Shown here piece after piece: positions 44,301 through 55,563 of a DNA stretch of 64,000 nt (within the stretch, counting starts at the first letter, position 1; each line of letters opens with the position of its first letter). Below the pieces are notes generated by a model, which made no database searches, was not told the DNA's origin, and saw nothing but the letters and a program-made list of their open reading frames with translations. This DNA is from Hygrocybe punicea (taxonomy: Eukaryota; Basidiomycota; Agaricomycetes; Agaricales; Hygrophoraceae): assembly GCA_963556145.1 (NCBI GenBank), contig OY744473.1, positions 992,001 to 1,056,000 on the forward strand. Reading direction: 5' to 3'. The position numbers and the translations under genes are program-made.

Positions 44301-45367
44301 GTGAAGCCATAGTCAAGTCTTGTGAAAAAGATAAGACTGGAAAAATCAAGAATTGGCACAAGCATGTAGAGTTAGCATCATTTGCAGACCGAATTACAGT
44401 CAGCAGTGTTACTGGATGCTCACCTTATTATCTACTCCATGGCACTCATCCTATACTTCCCTTTGACCTAACAGAAGCCACATTTATGGTTGAAGGTTTT
44501 CGCTCAGGACTTTCTACATCAGATTTGTTAGCACTCCGCATACGTCAGCTTGGAAGACATCAAGAAGATATTGATAAAGCAGCAGCTGTGCTTAAGCAGG
44601 CTCGCTTCATATCTAAATTGCAATTTGATCAGAGATTTCATAGACGATTGCAAAAACGTGATTATCAGCCAGGAGAACTAGTTCTAGTATATAATAGTCG
44701 TTTGGACATGACTATAGGAAAATTCAAGACAGACCCTCGTTACCTTGGCCCATATGAGGTTGTCAGACAAACAAAAAGAGGAACTTATGTTTTAAAAGAA
44801 TTAGATGGTGCTGTGCATGCTGAGCATTATGCAGCATTTCGGATTTTGCCATACATTTATCGGACTGACCCTATTTTTTATGAGATAGCAGACCAGGAGG
44901 ATGAAGCTGCTAAACTAGAGGATTGCTCAGTAAATCAGTTAATACCACTTGGATCAGGAGACATCACAGATATTATTCTTGCCATCAAGCCAGAATTTGC
45001 TGCACACATTGCATCACGTGCAAAGAATTTTGAATTTAGAAAATATCAAGTTCCAGCCACTGTCTGTCACATGTGGCTTTATGAAACAATGCCAATCAGT
45101 TCCATTACAGGCATCATTACAGTTGGTTCAGTAAAAGTACCAGGGGAAGTCAATGACCCTTCAGGTCTTGGCAATGAAGACTTTGATGCAGGTTTAAAGT
45201 TGTCAAAATATGGTTATCCTATATATCATCTTCATCAGTTAACAGTACCACTATCCGCAGATCTACTCCAGAAGAGATACAATACTATTATTCCTCACCG
45301 GTATTGTATAGCCCCACACTCATTCATTCAAGATTTTCCTTTTTCTGCATTGATTCCCATATTCTAG
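41376..45367 (+). CDS. pol: Pol of the gypsy element: RT, RNase H, integrase, ASCH/PUA-like domain
   Basis: The frame is open to 45367; homology-like sequence starts near 41376. RT: SRWFCVSKKDGKLHIVYD (about 42205), CYSVFDLLWGFDARKVHP and LPTGFTNSPAQFQ. The catalytic box reads NSFIHDLP where FIDD is expected, so one Asp is replaced by His. RNase H: LSVDSS, KLELYG, EVDAK, GPDALSRR, giving D-E-D-D. Integrase: an HHCC zinc site (HENLGH ... CHQCQ), then YIDVMF, VTDNGGE and NGVVERGHF, giving D,D,E. The last 150 residues (about 44950-45340) start ITDIILAIKPEFAAHI and contain EFRKY, KVPGEV and SKYGYPIYHL. This resembles an ASCH/PUA-like fold and is not a usual part of gypsy Pol. Cytosine changes and the RT mutation suggest the copy is dead. 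Confidence 0.85.
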
Positions 45368-45585
45368 CACCTTTGGTGACTGAATATTCAGTTATATCCA
45401 AGACCCCTATCCCTCATGTGATTTCCCGCTGCACACCCTCTTTTTCTATGCCCCAGGCATTTTTATTGGCCGCTATTTTTACCTATGCACATGATTTCCC
45501 GTCACACACCCTTTTTTTTGCTATCTAAACTAATTAGATAAATTTTATTTGTTGTATGATTTGCTGGTCAATTTTATTATTATTA
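45368..45585. other. 3' flank of Pol, no LTR recognised
   Basis: 218 bp between the Pol stop and the Tc1/mariner TIR. It contains two gatttcccg.cacacacc phrases about 65 bp apart and a TTA-rich end. No polypurine tract or LTR start was recognised. Confidence 0.4.
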
Positions 45586-45771
45586 TTGCCGTTTTCAGAA
45601 ATGTTGGTGGAGCTTGAATTCTGCCGAATTCAGCACGTTGGCCGGTCAGACTTGCGAGAGGAATATCTCGCCAACCACTACACTTAGACAGATAATGTAG
45701 ATAGTTTTGGAATCAGACACACTGGGGCTACCCAGCCCCAGCCTTATTTTGGAATTTGAGTGACTTTTCAA
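45586..45771. repeat. Left TIR of the Tc1/mariner element
   Basis: This 186-bp inverted copy of 49210-49395 contains an internal hairpin-like GGGGCTACCCAGCCCC. It differs from the right TIR by about six transitions. Confidence 0.92.
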
Positions 45772-45981
45772 CATTGCCTCCTGGTGGGCACTTTCTCACA
45801 TATCCAACCGTGTTGTGCCGGAAATACTGGATAGAGAATTCAACTATTGCCTTCAGAGTGTCTATGACGATGCCCTTGAGGCAGCCCCACCAGGTTTTGG
45901 GTGATACCTACACTCCATCGGACTTATTCAATCCAAATCGTTGACAGGATTTTTTCTCACACCCCACATCAGCAGTTCAGC

Positions 45982-47159
45982 ATGCCTTGAGGGTGCGCGC
46001 TCTCAGACGATGCACGTTGGATCCTCGTCTACATGGCGAGAGAACTCAATATCAAGGCTATAGAAGACTACACCGGTGTCAAATGTCAAACCATTGAACG
46101 CGTCTTGTCTCAATTCTGGAAATGATCGACTGCAAACTGCCCACAAGTCACTCGGTTGGGTGCAATGTGTGCTCTCACAAATGACGAAGTTGCTGTGGGT
46201 CATTTTCATGTCTATATACTACTTTTCTGATATCCCTTGCACCCAGTTCCTTCAAGGTTCGATCCGTCACACACCAGATGCCTACCTGGACGAGTTGCAC
46301 AATGTACTGCAGAAGAGGGCTGGAAAAGATGTCTCAGTTACCACAGTATGGCGTACATTGCGACGGAGTGGGTTTACCATGAAGCAGGTGTGTGATTCTG
46401 GCCCAATTTTTCATCAAAACCGATGCAATTCTGTGCAGATCACCAAAGCCGCCCTAGAATGCAACGAGCAGCATTGACTTCAGTATCGCTTGACTTTTGG
46501 CACCCATTATCACCCAGAACAAGTCCTTTTTGTTGATGAGAGCTCCTTTGATCGTCGAACCGATGTTCGTGGTCGTGCTTGGGCGTTATCTGGCAGGGAT
46601 GCAACACGCAAGACATTCTTCTTTCGTGGGTGATGGTGAGTATCACTCAGCAATGATATCTGCCATACAAATCAAGACATTCAGATACTTGCTTCTACCT
46701 GCGTTATCCCTCAACGGCATGCTTTATGCCAAGATCGTTGAGGGCTTGTTTACCACCAAATTATTTCTTCAATTCCTCAATGGCCTCCTCGATCAAATGA
46801 ACCCATTCCCTGCCCCAAACTCTGTAATTGTTATGGACAATGCACGCATCCACCACCATCCTCGCATCCGTGAACTGATTGAAGAGAGGTAAGTCGCATC
46901 TGTGCTCAAGCAACCAGGTCGTTGACCTTACTTTGGCAGGGGTTGTCGTGTTCTGTATCTTCCTGCATACTCTCCTGATTATAATCCTATTGGACTAGCC
47001 TTCTCGAAGATCAAATCTGTTGTACGGCGCAGTGGCGGGGTAGCAAGAGGTGATCGTGGGACTGATAACACAGACGTTCACTTGTACTTGTTGCAGGCAG
47101 CATTTTCTGTAATGCCGAATGACGCAGCTGGATGGTATCATCACTGCGGATATATATAG
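45982..47159 (+). pseudogene. Tc1/mariner transposase, inactivated
   Basis: From the ATG at 45982 the reading is MP*GCALSDDARWILVYMAREL, an N-terminal helix-turn-helix-like region. It continues through FLQGSIRHTPDAYLDEL, VTTVWRTLRRSGFTM and ITKAALECNEQH, then the first catalytic block VLFVDESSFDRR (about 46525), the second VIVMDNARIHHHPRIREL (about 46826), and LPAYSPDYNPIGLAFSKIKS across an intron (about 46888-46938). The acidic third residue should follow NPI; here it is Gly (GGA for GAA). TGA stops occur at 45988-45990, near 46129, and near 46476 (EQH*LQYRL). All fit CGA changed to TGA. At least two GT-AG introns lie near 46190-46245 and 46388-46440. The product would have moved the element by cut and paste. 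Confidence 0.8.
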
Positions 47160-47365
47160 GTTCCCTTGTATCTTGTCCATCAGACGTTGTTGTGCTACCA
47201 ATTGGATTGTCTGGCTGTGAAACAAACATGGTGAAACAAAGACTGGTTTATTGGGTATTGAGGTCTTAGAGAACAAGACCAGGAATCAACATGACATGAA
47301 CAGAGCAATACAATGTGATTATGAGTGTAAATATGACTCATATGAGGGGGCTGGAGCTGGTTGAA

Positions 47366-48965
47366 CTACTGATGCAATTTCTTCCTCCTCATCTTCAGTC
47401 CATTGATATCCTCCTTGGCAAACCGCAGGATGCGACTGGCTGTGCCAAACTCCATTGGGCCATACGTGGCAATATCCTGCACAGAGATTGAGGCAATGTC
47501 TTCAAGGGTGAAAAGTTTGTGCGTGTCAACAAGAGAAGCGGCGAACTGCGAGAAAGTCTCGCCATGTCTGTTGTGAGATGCATCTTTTTCAATGGCTTCT
47601 AGCCAGGGCTTGAGCTTGGGGTTCTCCATGTCGATACTGTCATTTGAGCTTGGGCGCTTGTAGAGTTGCCTTGCAGCCAATGGCGGTGAATGAGATGGCA
47701 AGCGATCAGCATAATGTGCAGGCTGTTGATGGTATGGATTGGTCCGGGCTGCGACGCTAATGCCACTCATCATGGCAACCACCATCTGGGCCTATTGGGG
47801 CATTGCCTCGTTGGAAGATCCTGTTGCAGCTGGCACCTCAACTGTTGCCAGCGCAGAAGTGGCTTGACGGCGCTTGATAACAGCTTGACGAGAGCATTTT
47901 TCAGTGAGATTGAGTCGGTCAGGAGGAGTATCAATTATTGCAAGTCGTCGATCCTGAGAAGCATTGTCAAAAAGACCAGAAAACACAAAGATCAGCAGGC
48001 ACTCACCAAGAGAGATGCCCAAATCGTGAAATCCTCCATCGTATACTGGTAGTGGGCACCATTGGACTGAACATAGCATGCCTTCCCATGTTCTTCGCAT
48101 TTGTGCTGCTCCTCAATGAGCGTGATCAGCTTGCGCTGTTGATCCTGTTCGTCTAGCTCTGGTACTGCTGCAACTGGTTGCAGAGCTGCCTTCTTCTTCT
48201 TGTTACCCTATAATAAAAGTGGTGTTGGGAACAGGAATATTACGATGAGACAAAAGAGGAACCTTATCGTCATCCATGTTGGACGTGTCAATGATCGTGA
48301 TGGAAAAGGGCTTGACAATGCCCTTTTTTCGATTTTTGGCCTTTTGCTCATCAATGTGCTGACGAATGTTTGAAATGAGTAAGCAGTAGCTCTCCTCGTC
48401 CTCTAGGAGTTTCGGGACAGGCTTGCCAGACTTCGGCTTGTTCCAGGGTAAAACATATCCAATCTGCAACAGGTGGGTAACGCTAATTCCCATTCGTTGT
48501 GCGATGCGTGTGAGAAAGATCGCAAAGGTGGTGTCGGATGGAATCATGATGTCGCGTGAGGCATTCTTGTAAAGGACTTCAAAGCATATGTCAAATGCGG
48601 CTGGAGCATTCTTTTTCACTGGTGCAGGATGATAAGTATGACGTTATGAGGGGCTCCATGACTGCATGCTCACCTTTTTTCCCAAAATCCTCATCAATTT
48701 CATCATAATCAGATGTCTCGACATCCTCGTCAATTGCTGGGCTTGCACGTTCTCAGGCTGGCAGCTCCATCAAGATATCGCCAATGCTGACGTCTCCACC
48801 TCCATCAGGATCAATAAACTCCCCATCGTCTGAATCAGGTGCAGCGACTTTTTTTTGCCTGTTCGACACCCGTTTCGGTGTGCTGGTGGTCTTTTTGGCC
48901 TTGCGTTTGCCAGTGGCCCGCTTTGCAGCTGGCGCTCGAGCAGCTGCTTTCTGCTTGTCCCCTAT
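47366..48965 (-). pseudogene. Second gene of the Tc1/mariner element, SAM-like C-terminus
   Basis: Exons 48965-48674, 48618-48263, 48207-48007 and 47953-47366 join in frame over GT-AG introns of about 53-55 bp, giving about 478 codons. The first coding exon was not identified. N-terminus: Lys/Ala-rich, then acidic. Middle: a compact domain (FEVLYKNASRDIMIPSDTTF, then MGISVTHLLQIGYVLPW), possibly of ubiquitin-like fold. C-terminus: FSQFAASLVDTHKLFTLEDI followed by a RILRFAKEDI helix, like a SAM domain. In-frame stops: TGA 48755-48753 (LPA*ERA) and TAG 47794-47792 (MPQ*AQM), fitting CGA and CAG. It converges with the transposase gene inside the same TIRs. Function unknown; it could be an accessory transposition factor or captured host gene. 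Confidence 0.6.
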
Positions 48966-49209
48966 CTGGAAAAGAATGTGATGTAGCAAGTGAAAATGGT
49001 GAACAAGAGACTGGGAAATATGAAATGAGCAGTGTGACATTGTGACTGCAGCCGAATTTTTTTTGATGAAACACGCATCACCATTGCTCCAAAAAAACAA
49101 GTGGGGCTGCCTCAAGGGCATCATCGTAGACACTCTGAACATGACAGTTGAATGTTCTATCCAGTATTTCCAGCACAACACAGTTCGATATGCCTACCAG
49201 GACATAATA

Positions 49210-49395
49210 TTGAAAAGTCACTCAAATTCCAAAATAAGGCTGGGGCTGGGTAGCCCCAGTGTGTCTGATTCCAAAACTATCTACATTATCTGTCTAAGTG
49301 TAGTGATTGGCGAGATATTCCCCTCGCAAGTCTGACCAGCCAACATGCTGAATTTGGCAGAATTCAAGCTCCGCCAACATTTCTGAAAACGGCAA
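49210..49395. repeat. Right TIR of the Tc1/mariner element
   Basis: Inverse of the left TIR, ending CTGAAAACGGCAA next to the TA duplication. Confidence 0.92.
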
Positions 49396-49397
49396 TA

Positions 49398-50330
49398 AGT
49401 CAGACATGCGAAGAAAATATATAACGCTACAAAGTGATAATACAACCCCTCTCATCTAATAGTTGACGGACCCATTATATGAATACAATGATAATATATA
49501 TAAAAGACATAACAAAACGTAACAAAACGAAACGAAATGACAAGACATAATGAAATAGAAAATAGAATAAAGGGAGATACAACTGGTGTATGAATAGAAA
49601 GATAAAGAAATGGATGAACGACCAGTGACCCTCCACTCCTAGTAGTCCAGCAACTAAGTCCCACCCGAAAAATATAGCGCTCGCCCTGGTTGAAATGGAG
49701 TGATGCTCGGCATCACTCCTGGCCCGTCCATCCTCCAGACGAATCCGTTGTCAATCGATTGTAAATGTACAGTAGTACGGAATGGCTAGTATAAGCTGTT
49801 TTCTACATGCAAATACTTCAGTACAGGCATATAATGAATATAAAAATGAAGTGTTACTTAGCGGGTTTTTTCTTGAAGGGAGGATGGAGTGACCATTCAT
49901 AGCATCGGATAGAATTTTTTTACGATTTATTGCGCTGTGGCATAGCAAGAAAAAGGAGTGAGCACTACAGACCCATAGTAGCAGACTAGAGGAAAGAAGA
50001 GACAGATCGTGCAAATGTACAGCTATGACCCTGGAAAACACGTGACCGGCACATGTTTTCTCATGTGACCTGAGTAAACAGTCCAGACCGAATAAGCATT
50101 GGTACTATTGCAGATCAGTACCCGATATAGCTTCAAGACCCTGAAGAACCAAGGGAATGGTAAAATCCCAATTTGATCAATCAGACAACAGTATTTACTG
50201 AGCTATGCACCATACAAGTCTAAGTCACTTTTTTGCATATAACTTTGCACACATCTTATTTTCTTACCTGTAATAACATAGTTGTATAGCCCTCAGAGAA
50301 TAGATAAAGTTTGCCTATAAAACTATTCTA
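49398..50330. other. Right flank of the Tc1/mariner element, no gene recognised
   Basis: AT-rich DNA with aacgaaacgaaatgac-type simple repeats near 49515-49560. Frames here are short and without recognised motifs. The sequence does not resemble the gypsy 3' end. Confidence 0.4.
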
Positions 50331-51250
50331 ATCGACTAGTGTTACCTCAACTTGGCTGGTCAGGAAAATTTGATCTCAGTTCTGATTTTTTGGTGAATAA
50401 CTAGCTTTCTCACAGACTGATATTTTGTAGCTATGGATGCTGAAATACTCACTACAAAGGAATACACCACATCTAAATCCAGGATGAACTCAGATCTTGT
50501 TGTAACTGCGATGTCTCTAGCATTCACTTTTCCAACCAATCAGTCTCTGTCAAAGCACTTGAAAGAAGTGACCTGAAACATACACTCTTTATGAATTGGA
50601 TTGGGAAGGCTGTGCCAGATCTATGGATGTTAATATTCACAGATGAGAGTTCTGTGAATTATTGATTATATCATTGGAGGTATGGATGGTCTTAAGTTGG
50701 GACCACTGTGTATAGTAGCAATACTTTGTGTGAGGTATGCACTACTCTATACTATCTGTCCTTACCCTTTATGGTATCACTGCATATGATATTGTTGAGG
50801 GTTTAGTAACTTCACAATGTTTTCTTCAATTTTTTCAGGAGATGGTTATATGTTTTTTGATCATATTACTTGTATTTCTACTGATTTGTTACATTTAGCT
50901 ACCCCTTACTAATCCTTATCCTGGACCCTGAAGTGTTCTTGTACTTGACAATTGCAATATCCATCATGCCAAGAAGATTTGGCAAGTGGTTGAGGACAAA
51001 GCCAGTATGTCCTGGTAATATTTTGTTGTCTTCTTCTGTCACATCTGACAACTTTTTAGAGTGCTGCATCATGTTCTTGCCACTATATTCACTGGATTAT
51101 AATCTAATTGAGCAGACATTTTCAGCTATTAAGTCCAGCTTGCACTGTCACTCCAATAACCACACACTCTTCTCAATTGTTTATGCTATGCAGATAGTAA
51201 CTCCAGAGAAAGAAACTGGGTGGTATCAGACATCTGGATATGTTTAGGCT
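50330..51250 (+). pseudogene. Decayed Tc1/mariner transposase relic
   Basis: Fragments in several frames preserve the transposase order: SLSKHLKEVT near 50550, LIFTDESSVNY near 50640 (first catalytic block), VLVLDNCNIHHAKKIW near 50936 (second), and FLPLYSLDYNLIEQTFSAIKS near 51070 (third, with Glu kept), ending near 51246. Stops and shifts are abundant and the DNA is AT-rich. It is older than the 45.6-kb copy. Confidence 0.65.
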
Positions 51251-52041
51251 GTTCTTATCATCATTGTACCATGTGGCTTGAAATTGTTGTATGTGTGGTT
51301 GTTGTATGGACAATCTATGATCCTATTGTTGTATAACCTGATGTGATTGTGGTTGTGAAAACCAGAGATAGCTATGTAAATATTGTAAGTAATATTTCAT
51401 AGGTCAGAAAAATCCCTTATCCTCCTCAACCCTTATGGGTGCGTGGTATTCTGCAGTACTGATTACACCAAGATACTCTATCGGTGGATGCCAATTGCTA
51501 TTGCAACTGCTATTGCATTCAGCTTGCTTGAGAAAATACCTGCAAAGGATCATCAAGAAACCAGAACTTTTGCTGACGCTAATGCTACCGCTTGCTGTCT
51601 GATCGGCAATAGCAGATTGGAGATGAAAGATGATGAACAGATTGTGCTACAGACCTGGGCCTCATTTCAACTGCCACAGGAGTTTTCATCCACAAGTTCT
51701 GCAAACCTACCAGCCAAAACCCATTTCTGACATCTTTTACTAGAGTTTGTTCTGTCACTATCATATGTATGAAATATTTCAACCAAAGAATGTTGTGCCA
51801 AGCATGTTGCCTCATTGACAGCCCAGGTACAATCTATGCTTGTAAAAAGTATTGAGTGTCTGCAGGACCGTGTGGTGGAGTGATCCATCCATTAGTAAAA
51901 GAAAAACTTGTATGAGAGAAATCTTTGCGTTAACATCAAAATAAAAACATTGAAACCAGAGTAGTCATTTGAAGATGGCCAACTCGGCAACTCCTGCCCC
52001 TAGGTAACCAATAAGAGAATCAAGGATGCCACTTAGAATGC
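51250..52041. other. Spacer with one unrecognised 95-codon frame
   Basis: A plus frame at 51443-51730 has no known motif and is probably not a gene. No repeat was recognised. Confidence 0.3.
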
Positions 52042-52944
52042 TGTAATGGTGGGGTTGGGATGGCTATGGAATGTGTATCCTAACCAGGAGTGTCAGCAAG
52101 AAAGTGATAAGGGATAATCAGTGTCAGCAATGGTAGTAAAAGAATAGTATGAGAAGTAAAATGTAAAGCCACCATATAAAACTAAGAAAACAGATAAATA
52201 ATGATAAAGTGGAATAAAAATGGACAAATAATGATTAACCCCACTCAAAATGGATAAATAACGATGAACCTGACCATTCTGACAATGATGAGTATAGCGG
52301 GTTGGGTTGGGTTAGGAATGATAAACAAATAATGAGAACTAAGACAAGGACAATGAAGTGTACTACAAAAGTCTTAGGGGCTACAAGAACAAGCATGTGA
52401 AGGGATCAAAAGATTTTTCTGAGTATAGGAAAATGGGGGCTAAGGGTATCTCTCTTTTTTGTACAGTCACCAAGGATCATTTTTATAGTACACGGATGAG
52501 TAGTCTACTTTCAGTCATGTCCATTTCAGCCAATGGAAAGCTACAAAAGATAGTTAGAATGGGGATGTGAAGAGGAGGGTTATAATGCAATAAGGAAATC
52601 AAAATGGAGAGGAAAATGAATATCCAAGAAAAAGATCTCAAACATTACATATATCTTCATAAGGACAAGGGGATGTACATATAAGGCAAGTCCAAAGTCA
52701 GGAATTGAGTCTAATAGGATCTGTCCCATAATATTGGGATTCCGTGGCTTATGAGCCTACTAGATTTGGTCCGAGAGTGGTTGTGACTTGTGACAAAGCG
52801 GTATATGTTGGGTTACATCGGTCATGTCGGGCTATATCATACTGGGTTACGTCAGGTTTGAATACGAGTTGTTGAGAGTATTGGGTTCATCTGGATTCAT
52901 AATATATCGACAATACATACTCAGGGGAATGTGGACCCTCTACA
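52042..52944 (+). repeat. LTR-like repeat, CpG-poor copy
   Basis: Starts TGTAATGG and ends CTCTACA, colinear with 54625-55559. Shared blocks include atcctaaccag.g.gtgtcag, ...tttttatagtaca.g, and taagctacaaa-type phrases. Where the right copy has CpG (ttcggacgtgtctacttcgg), this copy has CA or TG (ttcagtcatgtccatttcag). No matching target duplication was found at its edges. Confidence 0.7.
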
Positions 52945-53340
52945 ATAAGGCCTTGATAGGATGTCAGAGAGTCGATTATAAGTACTAGAACTAGCCTGTG
53001 CACAACTTATAACATATCAGACTCTTGTTGTTGATTATCAACTTACCGACTGCTTTATGGTGCCAACCATTGACTACCATCAACAGTGGCTAATGGCTCA
53101 TAAATATTGCATAAATATTCATCCAACCTGACAATACCAATATACTCCCAAACCATGTATCAGATTCTGTGTCCTATCTGTCTTCTCTATACTTTATCAA
53201 GCACTTTCTATAACCTTCTCAACAGATATTTCTTTTAGTGTCATAGGAAATGAACATGAATCTTTGCCCTCTATATATATATTTCTCGACGAGCTTCTCA
53301 TAGAAATTCAGGTAGTCACATCATACAATTTTACACAACG
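52945..53340. other. Spacer between LTR-like repeat and AT-rich island
   Basis: Moderately AT-rich; no gene or repeat recognised. Confidence 0.4.
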
Positions 53341-54475
53341 CATCATGTGTTTTAAAGATATATTTTTTAAAATATTTTTTGTAATTACTTTTACTGTTTT
53401 ATAATATTTTAAATATTCTAAAGCTGTATTTATAATGTCTAATGGGGTTTATGGTTCACTTTTTTTTGTTTTAACTGATTTATATGGAATTTATGTTATT
53501 ATAGATATAATTATTATTTTAGTTGGATAATATTTTAATTAATAGTTTTATGAGATTTTTAAAATAATAAGAATAATATAGATTATTATTTTATTAAACT
53601 TAATTTATATAAATTATATAAAGAAGAATTTGAAAAAATATATAATATATAATATATTAAATTAGAATAATAATTATTCTATTTAACTCTGTGGGGTACA
53701 CCTGGCTTCTCACACACCCCTTGTCTTATATAGCGATCACTAAGTAAGATAATTTCAATGAATCAGTTTTCACTTAATTTCTGTTAGTTGTAAAATTCTA
53801 GAGAAATTACATTTAGTTGGTCTACATGTCTAGATTCTTATAGAAAAATAGTATTTTGGTTCTATTACATAGTGGCTTAGGAATAATTGGCTCATTTAGA
53901 ATTTATACTTATATTTAAACATTAACTGAACAAAAATTAACTGTTAGACATTTTAGCCTTCATACCAAAGAGCCATGATTTTTCAGTTATTTTATCACTA
54001 GCAATACTCGAGTTAAAATTAATTCATTTAAAATATCTTACTTAGCTATCACTATATAAGGCAAGAGGTGCATGAAAAGTTAGGTGCACCTCGGAGTGCC
54101 AAATAAAACTACCTTTAGTTATAAAAGGCTTAATTTATTCATAGAATTAAATACTGATATTAAAAAAGAAAAAAATATAACAGTTACTTATTATAATTGA
54201 TAATAGTGAGATATGTACAAATATAAATTGTTTAAGTTGTAATATTTATATAAGTTATAAGATAAGTAAATTAGAAGACAATTATTTGAAGAAAAACTTT
54301 AGTTAAAGAAAAAATAAAGTTTTCAGACGACACTAAATATACTAATAAAAATAAAAGAGAAGTATTTAGTTTAAGAATTTCTGTTAGATGTTATTTAAAA
54401 AGATAGTAATTTAATAAACTAATTAATTAATTATTAAAAACACAGTAATCTATAATATATATAAGGTATACCCTG
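53340..54475. other. AT-rich island
   Basis: Over 1.1 kb the sequence is almost entirely A and T, unlike both flanks. One 30-codon stretch (SNGVYGSLFFVLTDLYGIY near 53440) looks like decayed coding sequence but no family can be named. It contains a short inverted-repeat element (53687-54100). It is likely a heavily mutated old transposon; a mitochondrial origin is possible but nothing mitochondrial was recognised. Confidence 0.5.
53687..54100. mobile_element. MITE-like inverted repeat, about 415 bp
   Basis: The left arm (ctctgtggggtacacctgg ... ccttgtcttatatagcgatc) pairs with the inverse of the right arm (cactccgaggtgcacctaa ... cttgccttatatagtgatag). The arms extend about 65 bp clearly and perhaps 110 bp. 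Most mismatches are C/T or G/A. No ORF; target duplication not determined. Confidence 0.65.
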
Positions 54476-54624
54476 GGGTGCCAGCTAGGCCTGGGCACCT
54501 CGATGGTGACCTTTGGCTAACAATAGAAGCGTCACCACCCCAATACATGGCCGTTGCCAGGCGGATTGCCTGAACGGGCACGGCTGGGCCCAAATTCCCA
54601 AAGATTAAGATCAGGATCTCTCGC

Positions 54625-55559
54625 TGTAGATGCGGGTTCTTGGTGGCTTCGGAACTATATAAATAAATAATATAAAGATCCTAACCAGAGGGTGTCAGCG
54701 TAGAAGTGACTGGATAATTCAGTGTCGGGGATAATAAGTGAAGTGAAAGTGAAATAAAAGTAAAGCCGCCGCATAAACTCGACTAGTAACGACAAATCCA
54801 GCGATGAACGGAGTGAAAACGGACTAATAACGATGAACCCAATGGTGAACGGACTGAAAACGAATGAACCCGACGATGCCGACGATGTCGGGTACGGCGG
54901 GTCAGGTCGGGTCGGGTCGGAAACGATGAACAAATATACGGGAACAATGATAAAGTCGACGAAGTGAACTATAAAAAGCTAAGGAACTACGTGGACGAGC
55001 ATTTGAAGGGATTAAAACAATTCTGACTATGAGGGAAACGGGGACTAATGGTATGTTATTTTGTACGGTCGTCGGGGACCGTTTTTATAGTACAGGAAAC
55101 AGTAATCTACTTTCGGACGTGTCTACTTCGGCCGATGGTAAGCTACAAAGAAAGGTTGGAATGGGGATGTGGAAAGGGTGGTTGCAAAGCAACGAAGACA
55201 GGAAATGGAGGGGAAAACGAATATGCAAGGAAAAGATCTAGAAAGTCCTACATATCTCCGAAAGGACGATGGGATGCATAAATAAAGTAAATCCGAAGTC
55301 GGGGATTGAGTCCGAAGAGATCCATCTCCTGGAATTGGAACTCCGAGGCGTTTGAGGCTGCCGGATTTGGTCTGAGAGCGGCTGTGACGAAGCGGCATAC
55401 GTCGGGTTATGTCGGTCACGTCGGGTCACGTCACGTCACGTCACGTCGGGTTGCGTCGGGTTACGTCGGGTTCGAATGCAAGTCGAATGGCGGCATCGGG
55501 TTGGTCCGGATTCGTGATATATTGATGATACGGACTCAGAGGGACGTCGACCCTCTACA
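54625..55559 (+). repeat. Solo LTR-like repeat, CpG-rich copy
   Basis: Starts TGTAGATGCGG and ends CGACCCTCTACA, flanked by the 4-bp word tcgc on both sides (54621-54624, 55560-55563). It is rich in tcgggt and acgtcacgtc runs (54890-54930, 55405-55470). No retrotransposon genes are attached, so it looks like a solo LTR. The 60-130 codon ORFs inside are translations of this repeat. Confidence 0.7.
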
Positions 55560-55563
55560 TCGC

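Larger units (their letters stand above)
32590..45585 (+). mobile_element. Ty3/gypsy retrotransposon with extra ORFs and ASCH-like Pol tail (3' LTR not found)
   Basis: The order is leader/LTR, Gag, protease, accessory ORF A, accessory ORF B, RT-RNase H-integrase, ASCH-like domain. The gene order RT-RH-IN places it in Ty3/gypsy. After the Pol stop at 45367 there are only 218 bp before a Tc1/mariner element, and no copy of the U3 words (attgttct array) occurs there or beyond 49396. The 3' LTR is therefore missing or unrecognisable. A hAT-like element (37313-39013) interrupts ORF A. Several catalytic or structural residues are lost, so this copy is inactive. Confidence 0.85.
45586..49395. mobile_element. 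Tc1/mariner-type element with 186-bp TIRs and two genes
   Basis: Termini TTGCCGTTTTCAGAAATG are inverted at both ends and flanked by TA (45584-45585, 49396-49397), as expected for Tc1/mariner target duplication. The 186-bp TIRs (45586-45771 and 49210-49395) differ at about six sites, all transitions. Weaker inverted similarity continues for another 130 bp or so inward (cagagtgtctacgatgatgccc words). Inside are a plus-strand DDE transposase (45982-47159) and a minus-strand accessory gene (48965-47366). Confidence 0.92.

Noticed and set aside
51443..51730. A 95-codon ORF as a gene
   Set aside because: No recognised motif, no splice context, and surrounded by decayed mobile DNA.
53340..54475. 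AT-rich island as a nuclear copy of mitochondrial DNA
   Set aside because: The composition fits, but no mitochondrial gene or tRNA was recognised, and it contains a TIR-bounded repeat. Left open rather than claimed.
52042..55559. The two LTR-like repeats as the ends of one complete retrotransposon
   Set aside because: The 1.7 kb between them has no retroviral genes, the outer flanks do not match, and the right copy has its own 4-bp duplication.
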